A stretch of 64,000 bases of DNA, taken from Rhodamnia argentea. Its lineage: Eukaryota; Streptophyta; Magnoliopsida; Myrtales; Myrtaceae. How positions within the stretch are numbered: position 1 is the stretch's first letter; each line of letters begins with the position of its first letter. The position numbers and the translations under genes are program-made. The stretch covers positions 17,449,095-17,513,094 of the forward strand of contig NC_063160.1 in the NCBI RefSeq assembly GCF_020921035.1. The letters run 5' to 3'. Of this stretch, positions 11,840-23,199 are shown piece after piece. The notes beneath the pieces are model-generated. The model was not told the origin of the DNA. It saw nothing but the letters and a program-made list of their open reading frames with translations, and made no database searches.

Positions 11840-13540
11840 TCAAATGGAAATCATGGTTATACCCAATTCTTGTCTAATGTACTCAAATATATTTTTGTCA
11901 AGTGCCTTAGTGAATATATCAGCTAATTGATGTTTAAAATCAACAAATTGAATGTTAACATCACAGTTATGCACATGATCACGAATAAAATGATGCTTGA
12001 TTTCAATATACTTAGCTTGCGAGTGCAAAACTGGATTCTTTATGAGATTGATAGCATTTGTGTTGTCACATTTGATTTCCACGTTGTGAGCTTCAACATC
12101 AAAGTTTTACAGTTGTTGCTTCATCCATAGGATTTGAGCGCAACAGCTTCCTAGTACTACATACTCGGCTTCTGCAGTTGATAGAGCTACGGTGTTCTGT
12201 TTCTTGAAGAACCAAGACACTAGCATTGATCCCGGAAGTTGACATGTGCCTAAAATACTTTTTCTATCCAACTTACAACCCGCAAGATCAGCATCCGAAT
12301 AGCCATGTAATACAAGATCTGATGTTTTGGGATACCATAAACCTAAGTTTGGATTAGTTCCTATATACTTGATGATTCTTTTGACATCGGACATATGAGA
12401 TTCTTTAGGATCGGATTGAAATCTCGTACACATGCACACACCGAATATAATATCAGGTCGAAAAGTAGTAAGGTATAACAAAGAACCAATCATGCTCCTA
12501 TATAGTTTCTGATCAATCTGTTTGCCTTGTTCATCCTTATCCAATTTGGATGAGGTAGACATCGGCAATTCTGTTTTCTTGCAGTTATTTTGACCAAACT
12601 TCTTCACTAATTCCAATGCATATTTATCTTGATATATGAATGTGCCCCGATTAGTCCGATTTACTTGTAGTCCTAGGAAGAATATGAGTTCTCTCATCAT
12701 GCTCATCTCAAACTCGATCCGCATAGTCCGAGAGAAGTTCTTACAAAGATATCTTTACCTTTCCTTCTGACAAATAGAGTTGTATCAACTTTACCTTTTT
12801 CGAAACCCTTTTTAGTAAGAAAATTACTTAACCTTTCATACCGGGTTTGGGGTGCTTGCTTCGATCCGTAGAGAACCTTCTTCAACTTGTACACATAATC
12901 CGAGTTCTTTGGATTTTCAAAGCCTGGAGGTTGTTTGACATAAACTTCCTCCTTGATATATCCATTGAGAAATGCGCTTTTAACATCCATCCGGTACAAC
13001 TTGAAGTCATGATGGCAAGCGTAAACAAGTAGCAATCTGATAGATTCCGGTCTTGCTCTTGGTGCATAGGTTTCATCGTAATCAATCCCTTCTTCCTAAG
13101 AGTAGCCTTTTGCAACAAGCCTGGCTTTGTTCCCGATTACTTTTCCTTTGTCATCCAGCTTATTCCGGAAGACCCATTTGGTTCCAATAACAGGATGATT
13201 CTTTGGTTCGGGTACAAGTTCCCAAACTTCATTCGATCCGAATTGTTATAACTCTTGTTGCATTGCTTCGATCTAGCTTTCATCTTCAAGAGCTTCTTCG
13301 ATTCTTTTGGGTTTAACTTCAGAAACTAGAACAAAGGCATTTATCGTATCCTTGAGTCCGGATCTGGTTCTGAATCCTTCATCTATATTTCCTATGACTC
13401 GATTTGCGGGATAACTGGATCTATCTTTCCAGCTCCTATTTGATCCGTCACGTTCGGTCTCAGTGAGATCTTCGTGATTTGAATCTTCAGATGATGTGCT
13501 TTGTGGAGTATTTTCCATAACACATTTTTTGCTCAACTGC
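11840..13540 (-). pseudogene. Copia pol remnant: reverse transcriptase and RNase H
   Basis: In minus-strand order, 13536–13273 is the linker ahead of RT, 13118–12703 the RT palm with the copia phrases MDVKSAFLNGYI and VYVKQPPGFE, and 12724–12107 the RT end and RNase H with STAEAEYV. 12082–11840 is the RNase H tail with the copia phrase LADIFTKAL. The frame changes several times and an internal stop lies near 13100. Between the segment ending in GKDIFV and the segment starting in EFEMSMM the expected YVDD active-site box is absent, apparently by a deletion of about 12–15 codons. Confidence 0.85.
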
Positions 13541-13544
13541 TCTA

Positions 13545-14190
13545 TCTACTCGTGAGTGTGTGCACATGCTACGCGATGGAGAATTTCATTATTTGAAAAA
13601 AAAATTATTTAGGTTTCTATATTCCCCACCCCAATCCGATTGTATAGCTTTGATGAGTTTTTCAAATTATTTCTCAGCCATGGTTCTGAATTTTTTGAAA
13701 AATAAAAGGGACCATAGATCGATTTTGAATAGGATAATATTAAGTATATTTGGAAAAATCATCAACAAATTGGACAAAGTGCTTACAACTAGAAATAGAA
13801 TTAATTGGAGTGGGACAGATAATGGTACCATTAAGGTATCCCATTAAAGATTGGCTACCAAGCAACGAAAACAATTGGGTTTTTCACAATAGAAATTATC
13901 ACCGGAAAGTTTGAGGTGTTGCACAGCCGGAGTGGAGGTGGGAGATGACATTGTGAATAGGAGAGACCAAAAAATGGAAGAGAAAGAAGGAATAGCGATG
14001 TGTTTTTAAGGATCCTACTAGTCTTCTGATACCATGTAAAAAGTAAACTTTAGGTTTGAGAATGAGTTTCTCTTATCCTTAACTCTAGGATAGCGTTTGT
14101 AATTATGAGTTTTTTTGGAATGGACTAATTCAAATTATTTTGAATTTTGAATTAGTCTATTATTGTACTAATGATAGGAGATACCTACAT
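13545..14190 (-). mobile_element. Collapsed copia remnant: 5' LTR, PBS, gag start fused to integrase
   Basis: Read on the minus strand there is a probable 5' LTR beginning TGTAGGTATCTCC and ending at 14035. Next is a primer site TGGTATCAGA (about 14025–14034), then a gag start codon at 13951–13949. The gag phrase LMGYLNGTI jumps at about 13810 into an integrase core with a D-D-[FY]-S-[RK] motif and a DWGGEYRNL-type stretch. Gag C-terminus, protease and the first part of integrase are deleted. The integrase then breaks off at about 13545 against the SIRE-like pol remnant. The LTR's outer edge is uncertain because no partner exists. Confidence 0.55.
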
Positions 14191-15087
14191 TAATTGACTA
14201 ATTCAAAATTAGTCCTACGTTCCTTAAAACTGCAGTTGTTGGGTTGTCTAGTGGGTGTTTCTCACACATTGCCATACGCAGATCCCCATGGCTTTTTATG
14301 CAGGGATACTCCCAACATTTGCTTGGAGCTGAGTTCTTTTATATTTAATTCAATTTGAAAAAACTTATTTGTTATAAATTTCTTCTTCTTCTTTTTTGTA
14401 TTTTTGTAGTTTTTCTTTTTTTTTTCTAGGAAATCGCAAGGCTTCCTTCTTCCTCTACCGGCAACAATTGGCCGACCACTAGCAACGTCCGACGTCCGGC
14501 ATTTGGTGGTGGTAACAGCAACGCATAACCCGTCGGATTTCATAGAAGAAAAAAGAAAATAAGAAATTATAAAACATCATAAAATTAAAAAACCATAAAA
14601 CTTGTTTATGACTCACTTAAGATAATCAAGTAATATATTTATGACCCATTTAGAATTTATTTAAGACCCATTAAGTTGTTAAATAAGCTTGTTTTGAATA
14701 TTAAATACAATTCATTTATGACTCATATTATTCAAGAAGATGTTAGCTTAACATCAGTTATTTCTGATCACAAAATCTTTCAATCAATGAATATTTTATA
14801 TAAAATACGGGATAATGGCATAATAATGGCATGTGAGTTAACTGAAGAAGGCGAATTGCACGTGGAGGAGAGACGCGGAGGTAGAAATTTCGTCAGCACT
14901 CGACGAGATATCTGCACATCCTCGTTGGGAATCAATCACTATCGATAGCCCCCCCCCCCACCCCCCTCCCCTCCTCTCTCTCTCTCTCTCTCTCTCTCTT
15001 ACCTACCTCAACATTCAACTGTTTAAAAGGAGAGGAGAGGAGAGGAGAGAGGTCTCGAGAGAGACAGCGGCTGTTCGTGTGCGCGAC
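14191..15087. other. Intergenic DNA and 5' region of the ISPD gene
   Basis: There is no supported gene between 14191 and the ISPD start. At 14949–15000 a C-rich run passes into (CT)n, and at 15030–15052 a GGAGA repeat follows, about 40–140 bp before the ATG. CT-rich tracts just upstream of the start are common in plant 5' leaders. No convincing TATA box was picked out. Confidence 0.5.
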
Positions 15088-18000
15088 ATGATGTCTCAAA
15101 CAATGGTCGGAGGCTTTTCCTCTTTGACCCTCTGGCCTCCTTCCTCCAGCAATTCCAGCTGCGGCAGGACCCAGTTTCGCCGGCAGCCTCTCCTTCTCCG
15201 ACGCTCTGCCCGAGGCAAATCCTTCTTTCTTCTTTTTCTTAATCATCCTCCATTTTCTCTCTGTCTCTCTTTGGAATTCCGTCCGGTAACCCCCTCTTGT
15301 TTTTTGCTTCTTACTTCAGCAGGTGCCATTCAGTCCCGACGAACAGCTAAATTTGTTCCCTCCAGCGCGAGAGTTCATTGCTCTGGTAAAGATGACAACG
15401 TAAGTGAATACAATTACATGCCTCTAGTTCAAAGCCAGTGAAATCCTTCTGACAGCAATATTAACATTTTGCATTTGCGCAGAGCTTCACAGTTGTGAGG
15501 GAGGGTAGCGTCTCGGTCGTTCTTTTGGCTGGAGGGAAGGGCAAGAGGATGGGTGTAAGTCCCCTCCTTCTTCACCTACCTTTTCCAATTCATTCAACTC
15601 CTCCTCCCTCCCAAGATCCTTCATTTTTTGGTCCCACCCAATGACATCATCGGCCTGGCATGTCACAGTACCGTCATTCTCTTCATCCTGGAGACTCTAC
15701 GTCTTTCCTCTTTGTTTCCTCGCCCTTGCATTACTATCTTTCAGGAGTCATTCCGTCGTGGCTTGTTTGCATTTGTATTGCTGGTGTTTGTCTAGGAAAA
15801 TTCGAACAAATATTTGGTGCCTACCTTTTTATTGCTTCTATTTCTCTATGTTTCATCTTCCAAATGATGATTACCTTCTGTTTATTAGAATAGGCGAGCA
15901 TGCCAAAGCAGTATCTTCCACTTCTTGGCCAGCCAATTGCTTTGTACAGGTAAACGAAACTCGCTCATATTGTAGGTCTCCTCTTCTAAAGAACCTACAA
16001 AGTGCAATCACCCCCTTTCCTTTTCTGAGAGAGCCCTGTATCTTCATTTGGACGAGTAGCAAGAAGTTGGACTTGGTATAGCATCCTTGTGGGAAGTTGA
16101 TCCTTGCCATTTGTAATCACAATATCCTTCTTTAGTAGCACTGATTATCCTTATCAGTACCTTGGATGGGCTAACACACGTTATCTATGTCCATCGGCAT
16201 AGTTCCTTATAGTGTTTACAGTATGTAGACATGTATTAGTGTTCTACTTTCTTTTCTGACCATGGTTCTCCAACACTGAGTTTCATATTAATTTTGTACT
16301 TATAAAGCTTTGTTGGCAGATTAAGCAACATCGTACCCATTGGGTGCTGAGTGCGTGTTGGTTCCTAAATGTCCTCCCTTTTCTTTTTCCTCTTCATGTC
16401 TCCATGAAGTCAAGATTAAGATCATGGCTCTTCTCTTGCAGCTTTTATACTTTTTCACAAATGAGAGAGGTGAAGGAAATTATTGTAGTTTGTGATCCAT
16501 CGTACAAAGACATATTTGAAGGTACCATTCTCACACCTTCTTCTCCAACTTCTTTTCTAATCTATCTTCAAGCGTGTTTGCTCAGTAGGCTCTACTATTC
16601 TTTTCTGGTTTGGTAATTGTCCTGTGTCATTTAAGGCACATTGTGTCCTTTGTGCTCTAGAAGATGTGCAAACCAATTTGTTCCTTTGTCTCAGACACCA
16701 AAGAGAAGGTTCAAGTGGATGTTAAATTTACACTGCCTGGGAAGGAGAGACAGGATTCGGTCTACAGTGGCCTTCAGGTGCACATTAGTGCTTTGTTGTC
16801 AATAAAAGCTTAAGATTTGTTTCATTTATTATGTTTGTGTTTTGTGTGGAAGGCTGCCAATGTTTTCCTCTTTGATTGGGTTGACACTTGCACTGTGTAA
16901 AATCAACTTAATCATTTAACCCTTGCGGAACTTGTGATGTGGTTGTTCCACTCTAGTTGTCATTGGACATTGGAGTTCCTTGCTGTTCCCAGTACTTCAT
17001 TTAGTATTTTTGTGTTTCCTTTGTCTCTCCTTTGCATGCATTGTATTTTTCATTGTTTCTCTTATATTTTGTATACACCATAAGACTGCGCTTTGCCAAC
17101 ATATTACTAAAAGTGGCCTAGTGGCAACTGCCAGTGCAGGCATAGGAAGGGTAGATCTTGAAACTTTAGCTTTAGGGAGGTGGAAAAGGTAGTGTCATGA
17201 TAACCGTTCTACTTACTAGGTTAGCTACGGTGAGGAGGAAAAGTTTTTCTTCGTTTTGTTAAAGGAAGAGGAAAAATTAAAGAAACTAAGATATGCGAAT
17301 GGAAGATGTTTTTTGAGTTGCCATGCTTCACATGAGAATAATGAAAGAACTTGCTCATCTTATATCATGCCAATGTGTTAGATACATGTAGTTCCTCAGT
17401 CACACATGTCTGGACACACTTGACTTTCCATGAAAAGTATCGTCCACATTGTTTTGGGTGAAAGAACGAAAGAAAATGAGTCCACATGTCAAGAATTTCA
17501 ACCCCTCCTTTATATCTGTCACTTCGATTTTTGGTTTCCAGGTCCATTTGTGATAGCTTTGTATTTTTATATGTATTTCTTTGTTTTTGTTTTTCATACT
17601 GCTAAATTCGGATGCATCATGTTTGACTCACTCATCATGAGACAGCAAATTTTCTGCACTTTGTTTGTGAGAAGGTCTGAATGTTAGTAGATGCTGATTC
17701 AAACATTTACATGTATCAGTTTTTTTTCCTAGTCACCATGTATTGAAGAAAATTTGTATTTGATTGGAAATTCCTTCCTGAATAATAGTTGTAATTCTGC
17801 GAAGGATTTGAAGGTAGTATTTAAGGTTGAACAAGCTTTTATGTTATTTCCTAGAGATGACGGTTTGTTAACTTCCATTGTGTGGAATGTTTACCTTCAG
17901 GCCGTTGATAGTGGGTCTGAGCTTGTCTGCATTCATGATTCTGCAAGACCTCTTATATCACATGGAGACATAGAAAAGGTCTGATTTCATTCAATCTGCT

Positions 18001-21000
18001 CTTTTTCCTTTTGCTAGTTCTTTGTGGTCATGCAACCAGGCTTTCAAACTTTTCCTCTCTCCTTAGAAATTCTATTTATTTATTCTCAGCAAGAACCCTT
18101 CTCAGTGATTCTACCAACTCAGTTCACAAAGATAGTTTTCAAGTCTCCTATGGAGTAAGGGAAGGGAAGGGAAGAGAGGGGGGGTGTCCTGCATATATAT
18201 ATATATAGCGAGCCAATTGTGTGCAGGGTGCATTAATTGTTTTTAGTTTTGTTCAACAAGCTCTTGATATGAAGAAGAAGTCTTTTGTTTTTGACATATT
18301 CATTGAGGCCTCCTATTTCCTTCATGATGAACATGAATGGTAATCCACCTTTAATCTGCCATACAGGAGATTGTAAGTGATTGCATTGACAGCCTTGTCT
18401 GGTCTGGTTGGGGCTTCACTTGCACAGTCTGGCCTGAGGACTAGCTACAGTATATATGGCAAAACCTGCGTAAAATAAAACAGTAATAGCTGTAACCTGA
18501 ACCTGATCCATGTATTGAGCCAATTGGTATAGCTAGCTTTTGGCTTACATCACTTGGCTTGAAGCTCACTCAGCTGGCTAGATCCTAAATCCTGAATATC
18601 CTATAAAAGTAAAAGGGTGCGTAATATAAGCAGAGTTATATGCGACCTAACTTGGTCTGGAACTACTAAATGGGATTGCTAGAGTACGCATGCGTGTGTG
18701 AGTTTGGAGCATTTTCACTAACGTTATTTTGTAAAAGTCACCACCAGTGTATGTGAAGTTTCCTTCATTTTGTACTGATTGATCTGTTTTTTTTTTTTTT
18801 TCCAATTGTATCTGCAATGGTGTATTGTGATCCAAGAGAAGTAATTCAGCCTTGTATAAATACATTATCTGTTCTTTACATAAGATTTGATGTAAGAAGT
18901 TTCATTTCAACTTTCAATTGAAAAGTTTAAAAGCTAATTTATCTGAAAGAATAAGCATGGACGGGGACATTCTAAGACAACTGTTGTGAGTTGGCTTGGC
19001 TGGATTATGCTAACTGTTGATGTTGACCCCGTAGGTCTAAGAGTTTTTCACCTTTTAATGAAAAAACTTGGCTCAGTTACATTCTGAGAGTTTCTTGTAT
19101 AGCGGCTGCTGTTTTTGTTTTTTCAGTGATAAATGAATATCTGCAAAGCTCTTTCATGTCTATCTTGTTCACATTGAATTCTGTTGGAAATTGCATCACC
19201 AGTTGACCTTTTTCTACCCATATTTTCTCTTCATTCTGTGCAGTTCCTTCAAATATGTATGTTTTTACGATATTGGTATTGGTCTTAAGTTGCTTTTGGT
19301 TTTAGGTACTTAAAGATGGCTGGGAAAATGGAGCTGCTGTTCTTGGGGTTCCTGTTAAAGCTACCATCAAAGAGGTGAGTGTTTCTGGGTTCATGTAATT
19401 GAATGGTATCAGCACATTTTCATACTAATCTCTTGGTGTTCTATTCTATAGCTCAATCTTTCTAGGACAACTTGTTCTGCTGGTAGCTTTCATTGTTAAT
19501 GCAGCGAGTAGCCTGTATTGGTCTCATTTTACCCCTTGCTGCTTTCAATTGATTCCTTTCCTCTGAGCCTGAACTCATGCCTCGTGTCTTTTCCTCATCA
19601 AATTCATTGTATCTTCTGCTGCTTATTGTACTCCAGTTGATACATTACATTGAAGCATCTCTTGTTGTGTATTTGTCCCATATGTCTTTATTGGCTCCCG
19701 AGCTGGTTTTGGCTTGTAAATTGCTGATTATATATTTGGTCACTTATGGGGAAGTTGTTTCATTGTCGAGATTGTATACCCATGATACATGTGTCTGGTG
19801 CAAGTGTGCGTGAATGCGCAGACACGTCCTTACGTATCAGTGCCATTGACCTCTTGTCCTACAACTGCATCATGATAAGCATGATTTTTATACGTCGGGA
19901 TGAACCTCGGTTTTAAGAATTGGCAGTACCATAAATACTGCCTGTTTCTGCAATTAATGACATCATGGTGGCCTTTATAAGTTCAGTATGTCCATTTGTG
20001 ATGTACTACAATTTTCATTTTCAACGAAATCCTTTTTTTTTTTAATTCGCAAAAAGTAGACATGAGGTGTGAACATGATTGTTTCTGCCAGTTCATCTAC
20101 TGAATGGTGAAATTTCATCAATCCTTTACAGGCAAATAGTGAATCATTTGTTGTGAGAACGCTGGATCGAAAAACACTTTGGGAGATGCAAACACCTCAG
20201 GTTTGTTTTCAAGGAGATAAATGCTTGAATTTATGGACCTCTTGTGACCAGCTCCCTTAATTTGTTACAGGTGATCAAGCCTTCGCTGCTTAAGAGAGGC
20301 TTTGAACTAGTCAATAGGTACACAGTGTGCACTTTCTGCATTTTCATCTCTTACTGTTGGGCAGAGAATCATATTATATGAACTCCCTTTGTTTTTGTTA
20401 TTTCTATCCCAATCTCTCAGAGCAGAAGACGGCTGTTTTTATATTTATTTATTTTGTTATTACTCTTTTTAATGTCAACACTGCCATAGATATCTGAAAA
20501 TTTTAAATGCTGCATTATTGGGCAATGGATGATTGGGTAGGATAACCTTTTACCAGAGGCAACATTATTATAGTGTCTTATTACCAGCTCTCGTGAAGGC
20601 AAAAGGGAGCGTTTCTGGTGCAGAATTTTGCACCTTGCTTATTTATGCCAGGCATGATTTAAATTTTTTAGGCTTCAAGCCTATAGAGAGGTTAAACCTG
20701 CTCCAAACAGAGGTAATTAAATTACGGTGGCATGGGATATAGACTGTGGTGGCAGACTTCCTGCATATCCTCTAGGTCCTTTAACCCAAAGAAACTGCTG
20801 TGAAAGGAGCAGAGGTTCACGATTTGACTGTAAAATCAGTCGTGAAAGTTCTCAATACCGATTGTTTATACAGTTGCTCATGGTGAACAACTTGCAGGCT
20901 GGTGTGATTGAGATGGAGCTGTTGTAATGTGGCATCTCTGAAGGACAAAAAGGGAAGTTTAAATTCATGATTGAGCAATGGACAATCCTAACAAACCTCT

Positions 21001-22013
21001 AAAAGTTTATTCGGTGGCTATAATTACAGAAGATGTGGAACTTATTGTGGACTCCTATATCACTGATGGCTCAAAGAGGTGGTGGCTGACCTGGTTGGCC
21101 CATGGCTCTGAACAACCATATCGTACATGTAACCTTCTGAGTAGTGGGTTAAGAATGGTAGGTAGGTTTTAAACAATCCAAGTCCAACATAAAGGAATGT
21201 AGAGACTGTGAAGTAATGCATAAGTGGAGACAGATCTCGAAGGTCACTTGAGGGGAGTCCTGTAAGTAAGTGGATTTCAGTATTTGACCAGCTGTCGGTT
21301 CAGCGGCACACTGAATTTGAGTAATGCTTAGCTAGGTTGGCATGTGCTTGTAGGCGTGAACTAACTTGACCTTTTGAGTATGTGGAATGGAAGCATATTC
21401 ATAGGCACCTGCATGTTGTCGTGGATTATATTCTGATGTCTGATTAGTTGATGTAGTTATGTTTACAGTCGAAGCAGTCCTTTCACAAACTTGATGCATT
21501 GTTTGTGGCTGATATAAGTATGTGATAGACTACCAGTATGTACTCTAGCTCTAATTTTCTGATAATGTCGATGGAATGTTCCCATACTAGTCAGTATATT
21601 GGATTAAGTACAGGTGAAGGAACTCTTTTGCAGCTAATTTGGTGCTTAAATTTTGACTTATCACTATTGACATTACATTGAATGGGATGCCATAAATTAC
21701 AGAGAAGGCCTTGAAGTGACTGATGATGTATCTATCGTGGAGCACCTCAGGCATCCTGTATATGTCACTGAAGGATCTTACACCAACATCAAGGTGAAAA
21801 TCTCTAAACCAGCTTTAGATAACCATACTTTGAAATGCCTGAACCATTGAATACTTGGTTGGATACTTTTTCCCCCCCTATAGATGTTGGATATATTGCT
21901 CTCTCTGATTGCGTATCAACATAGTAGTTATTGCCTTTCAGGTCACGACTCCTGATGATCTGCTATTAGCGGAGAGAATATTGAACATGGACGTCGGAGG
22001 GCCATCGCCATAA
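15088..22013 (+). CDS. ISPD: 2-C-methyl-D-erythritol 4-phosphate cytidylyltransferase, plastid (MEP pathway)
   Basis: The enzyme joins CTP and methylerythritol 4-phosphate to CDP-ME, the third step of plastid isoprenoid synthesis. Eleven exons fit with matching phases: 15088–15399, 15483–15554, 15894–15949, 16442–16521, 16695–16777, 17901–17978, 19306–19374, 20132–20200, 20271–20317, 21703–21793 and 21942–22013. The nucleotide-binding loop [11 protein letters not shown] is in exon 2, followed by [17 protein letters not shown]. Later come [22 protein letters not shown], the ATIKE segment and TLWEMQTPQ, all family landmarks. The first exon is Ser/Arg-rich and acid-poor, as in a transit peptide. 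As read the protein is about 341 residues, near 40 longer than I expect. An in-frame GC–AG intron at about 15215–15319 would bring it to about 306. The gene is tail-to-tail with the STICHEL-like gene. Confidence 0.95.
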
Positions 22014-22373
22014 AACTTCCCAGATTGAACTCTTTGGCTATTTATCCAAAATCAAAATTGAGCTCCTCAATTTCAAATGATATAATTCTTGCAGCAACAA
22101 ATTCCGAGCGGCAGGACAGCAACTCAAAAGTAACTTTTTTAGGAACACTCGAGCTTGATGCAACTTGATTCGCTTGAAAAGTTAGTTGGCTATATAATGG
22201 TAAAATAAATATGAGAGGGAAACGTTACTCAGAGGGAGTCCCTCCTCAATTTCAGACATCTTGTTTCTTGAAAAAGAAAAAAACGAAAATGTCACCTCAT
22301 GGTGGACTTTCACATTTCATCTTAATTACAGGGAACTAACATGAAAACTTTGGTGTAAGGAAGAACCCCCACT

Positions 22374-22417
<44 letters not shown>

Positions 22418-23199
22418 GAACACGCGCACATGTGTAGATCAGATTGGCATGACAACAAACAGATTAAGCCTCATCAATCCTTTAGCCTGCGTTCATGTGT
22501 GTCCAAATTTCTTGTTTGAGCGTAGTTACTGGGAAGATGACAAGGAATGAACAAGCTCAAGTAGAATTATCCTGATAAGTGATAATGATGTGAGAACATC
22601 TAATACACAGATCTGGAAAATATTCACTTTGATTGTATTCCTAGAAAACGGCTCTTTGAGTAGGGTTGACATAATTTATATTCGTCACTAAAAGAATGTA
22701 CTTGAATGTGATTACAACGTGTTTTCATTAAATTAATGAGTACATGTCAATTGATATTACTCTCGAGTTAGTCATGTCGAGCTCAATTTTCTGTCAGTAA
22801 ATTCATGTTGTGTTAAGAACAGTCACTCCTAACTTCGAGAAAGCATGATGCAAGAATGCTATCTTTGAATGTGGAAAAATATTTAGACATTGACACTTAC
22901 ATGATGTGCCAGTTGCAGATGTGACATCTTCAGTCACCCCTATTGTTGAAAACGCAATCTCGTAGACTTACTTGCTTATAAACTCTTTTGGAAAATCTGC
23001 AGTCTCAATAGATTAAGGCTTCAGCAAAATCTTTGTTAATTGTTTCTCCCGAACTCACAGTGAGCTTCAAATAATCTTCTATTGAAGCAAAAATGGCCCG
23101 ACTTTTAAAACAATATCCACATATTAAAAGCGGCGATTGAGCACCTAAATACACAAATGATACCAAGGGAAAAGGAAAAAAGGCAACTTAAATTTGATG
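22014..23199. other. Intergenic region between two convergent genes
   Basis: This holds the 3' ends of the ISPD and STICHEL-like genes. A (CT)n microsatellite of 42 bp lies at 22375–22416. AATAAA-like words are present but no single poly(A) signal can be chosen. No further gene was seen. Confidence 0.6.
22375..22416. repeat. (CT)n microsatellite
   Basis: An uninterrupted CT run of 21 units lies in the convergent intergenic region. Confidence 0.97.

Larger units (their letters stand above)
8550..13544 (-). mobile_element. SIRE/Maximus-like Ty1-copia remnant, truncated
   Basis: A 1.1-kb 3' LTR (8550–9685) is followed on the plus strand by ATCTCCCCCTTTTTG, the complement of a polypurine tract AAAAAGGGGGAGAT. 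Next come a long 3' region with an env-like frame (10823–11310), then RNase H, then reverse transcriptase, all on the minus strand. This order (pol, extra frame, long 3' region, LTR over 1 kb with a CGCCTAGAGGGGGGT motif near its end) is that of the SIRE lineage. Integrase, protease, gag and the 5' LTR are missing. The right end joins an unrelated copia integrase fragment near 13545. Frameshifts and a deletion of the catalytic YVDD box show it is dead. Confidence 0.8.

Noticed and set aside
18190-18206. (TA)n run as a promoter inside ISPD intron 6
   Set aside because: It is a short simple repeat within an intron whose flanking exons splice in frame. There is no evidence of an internal transcript.
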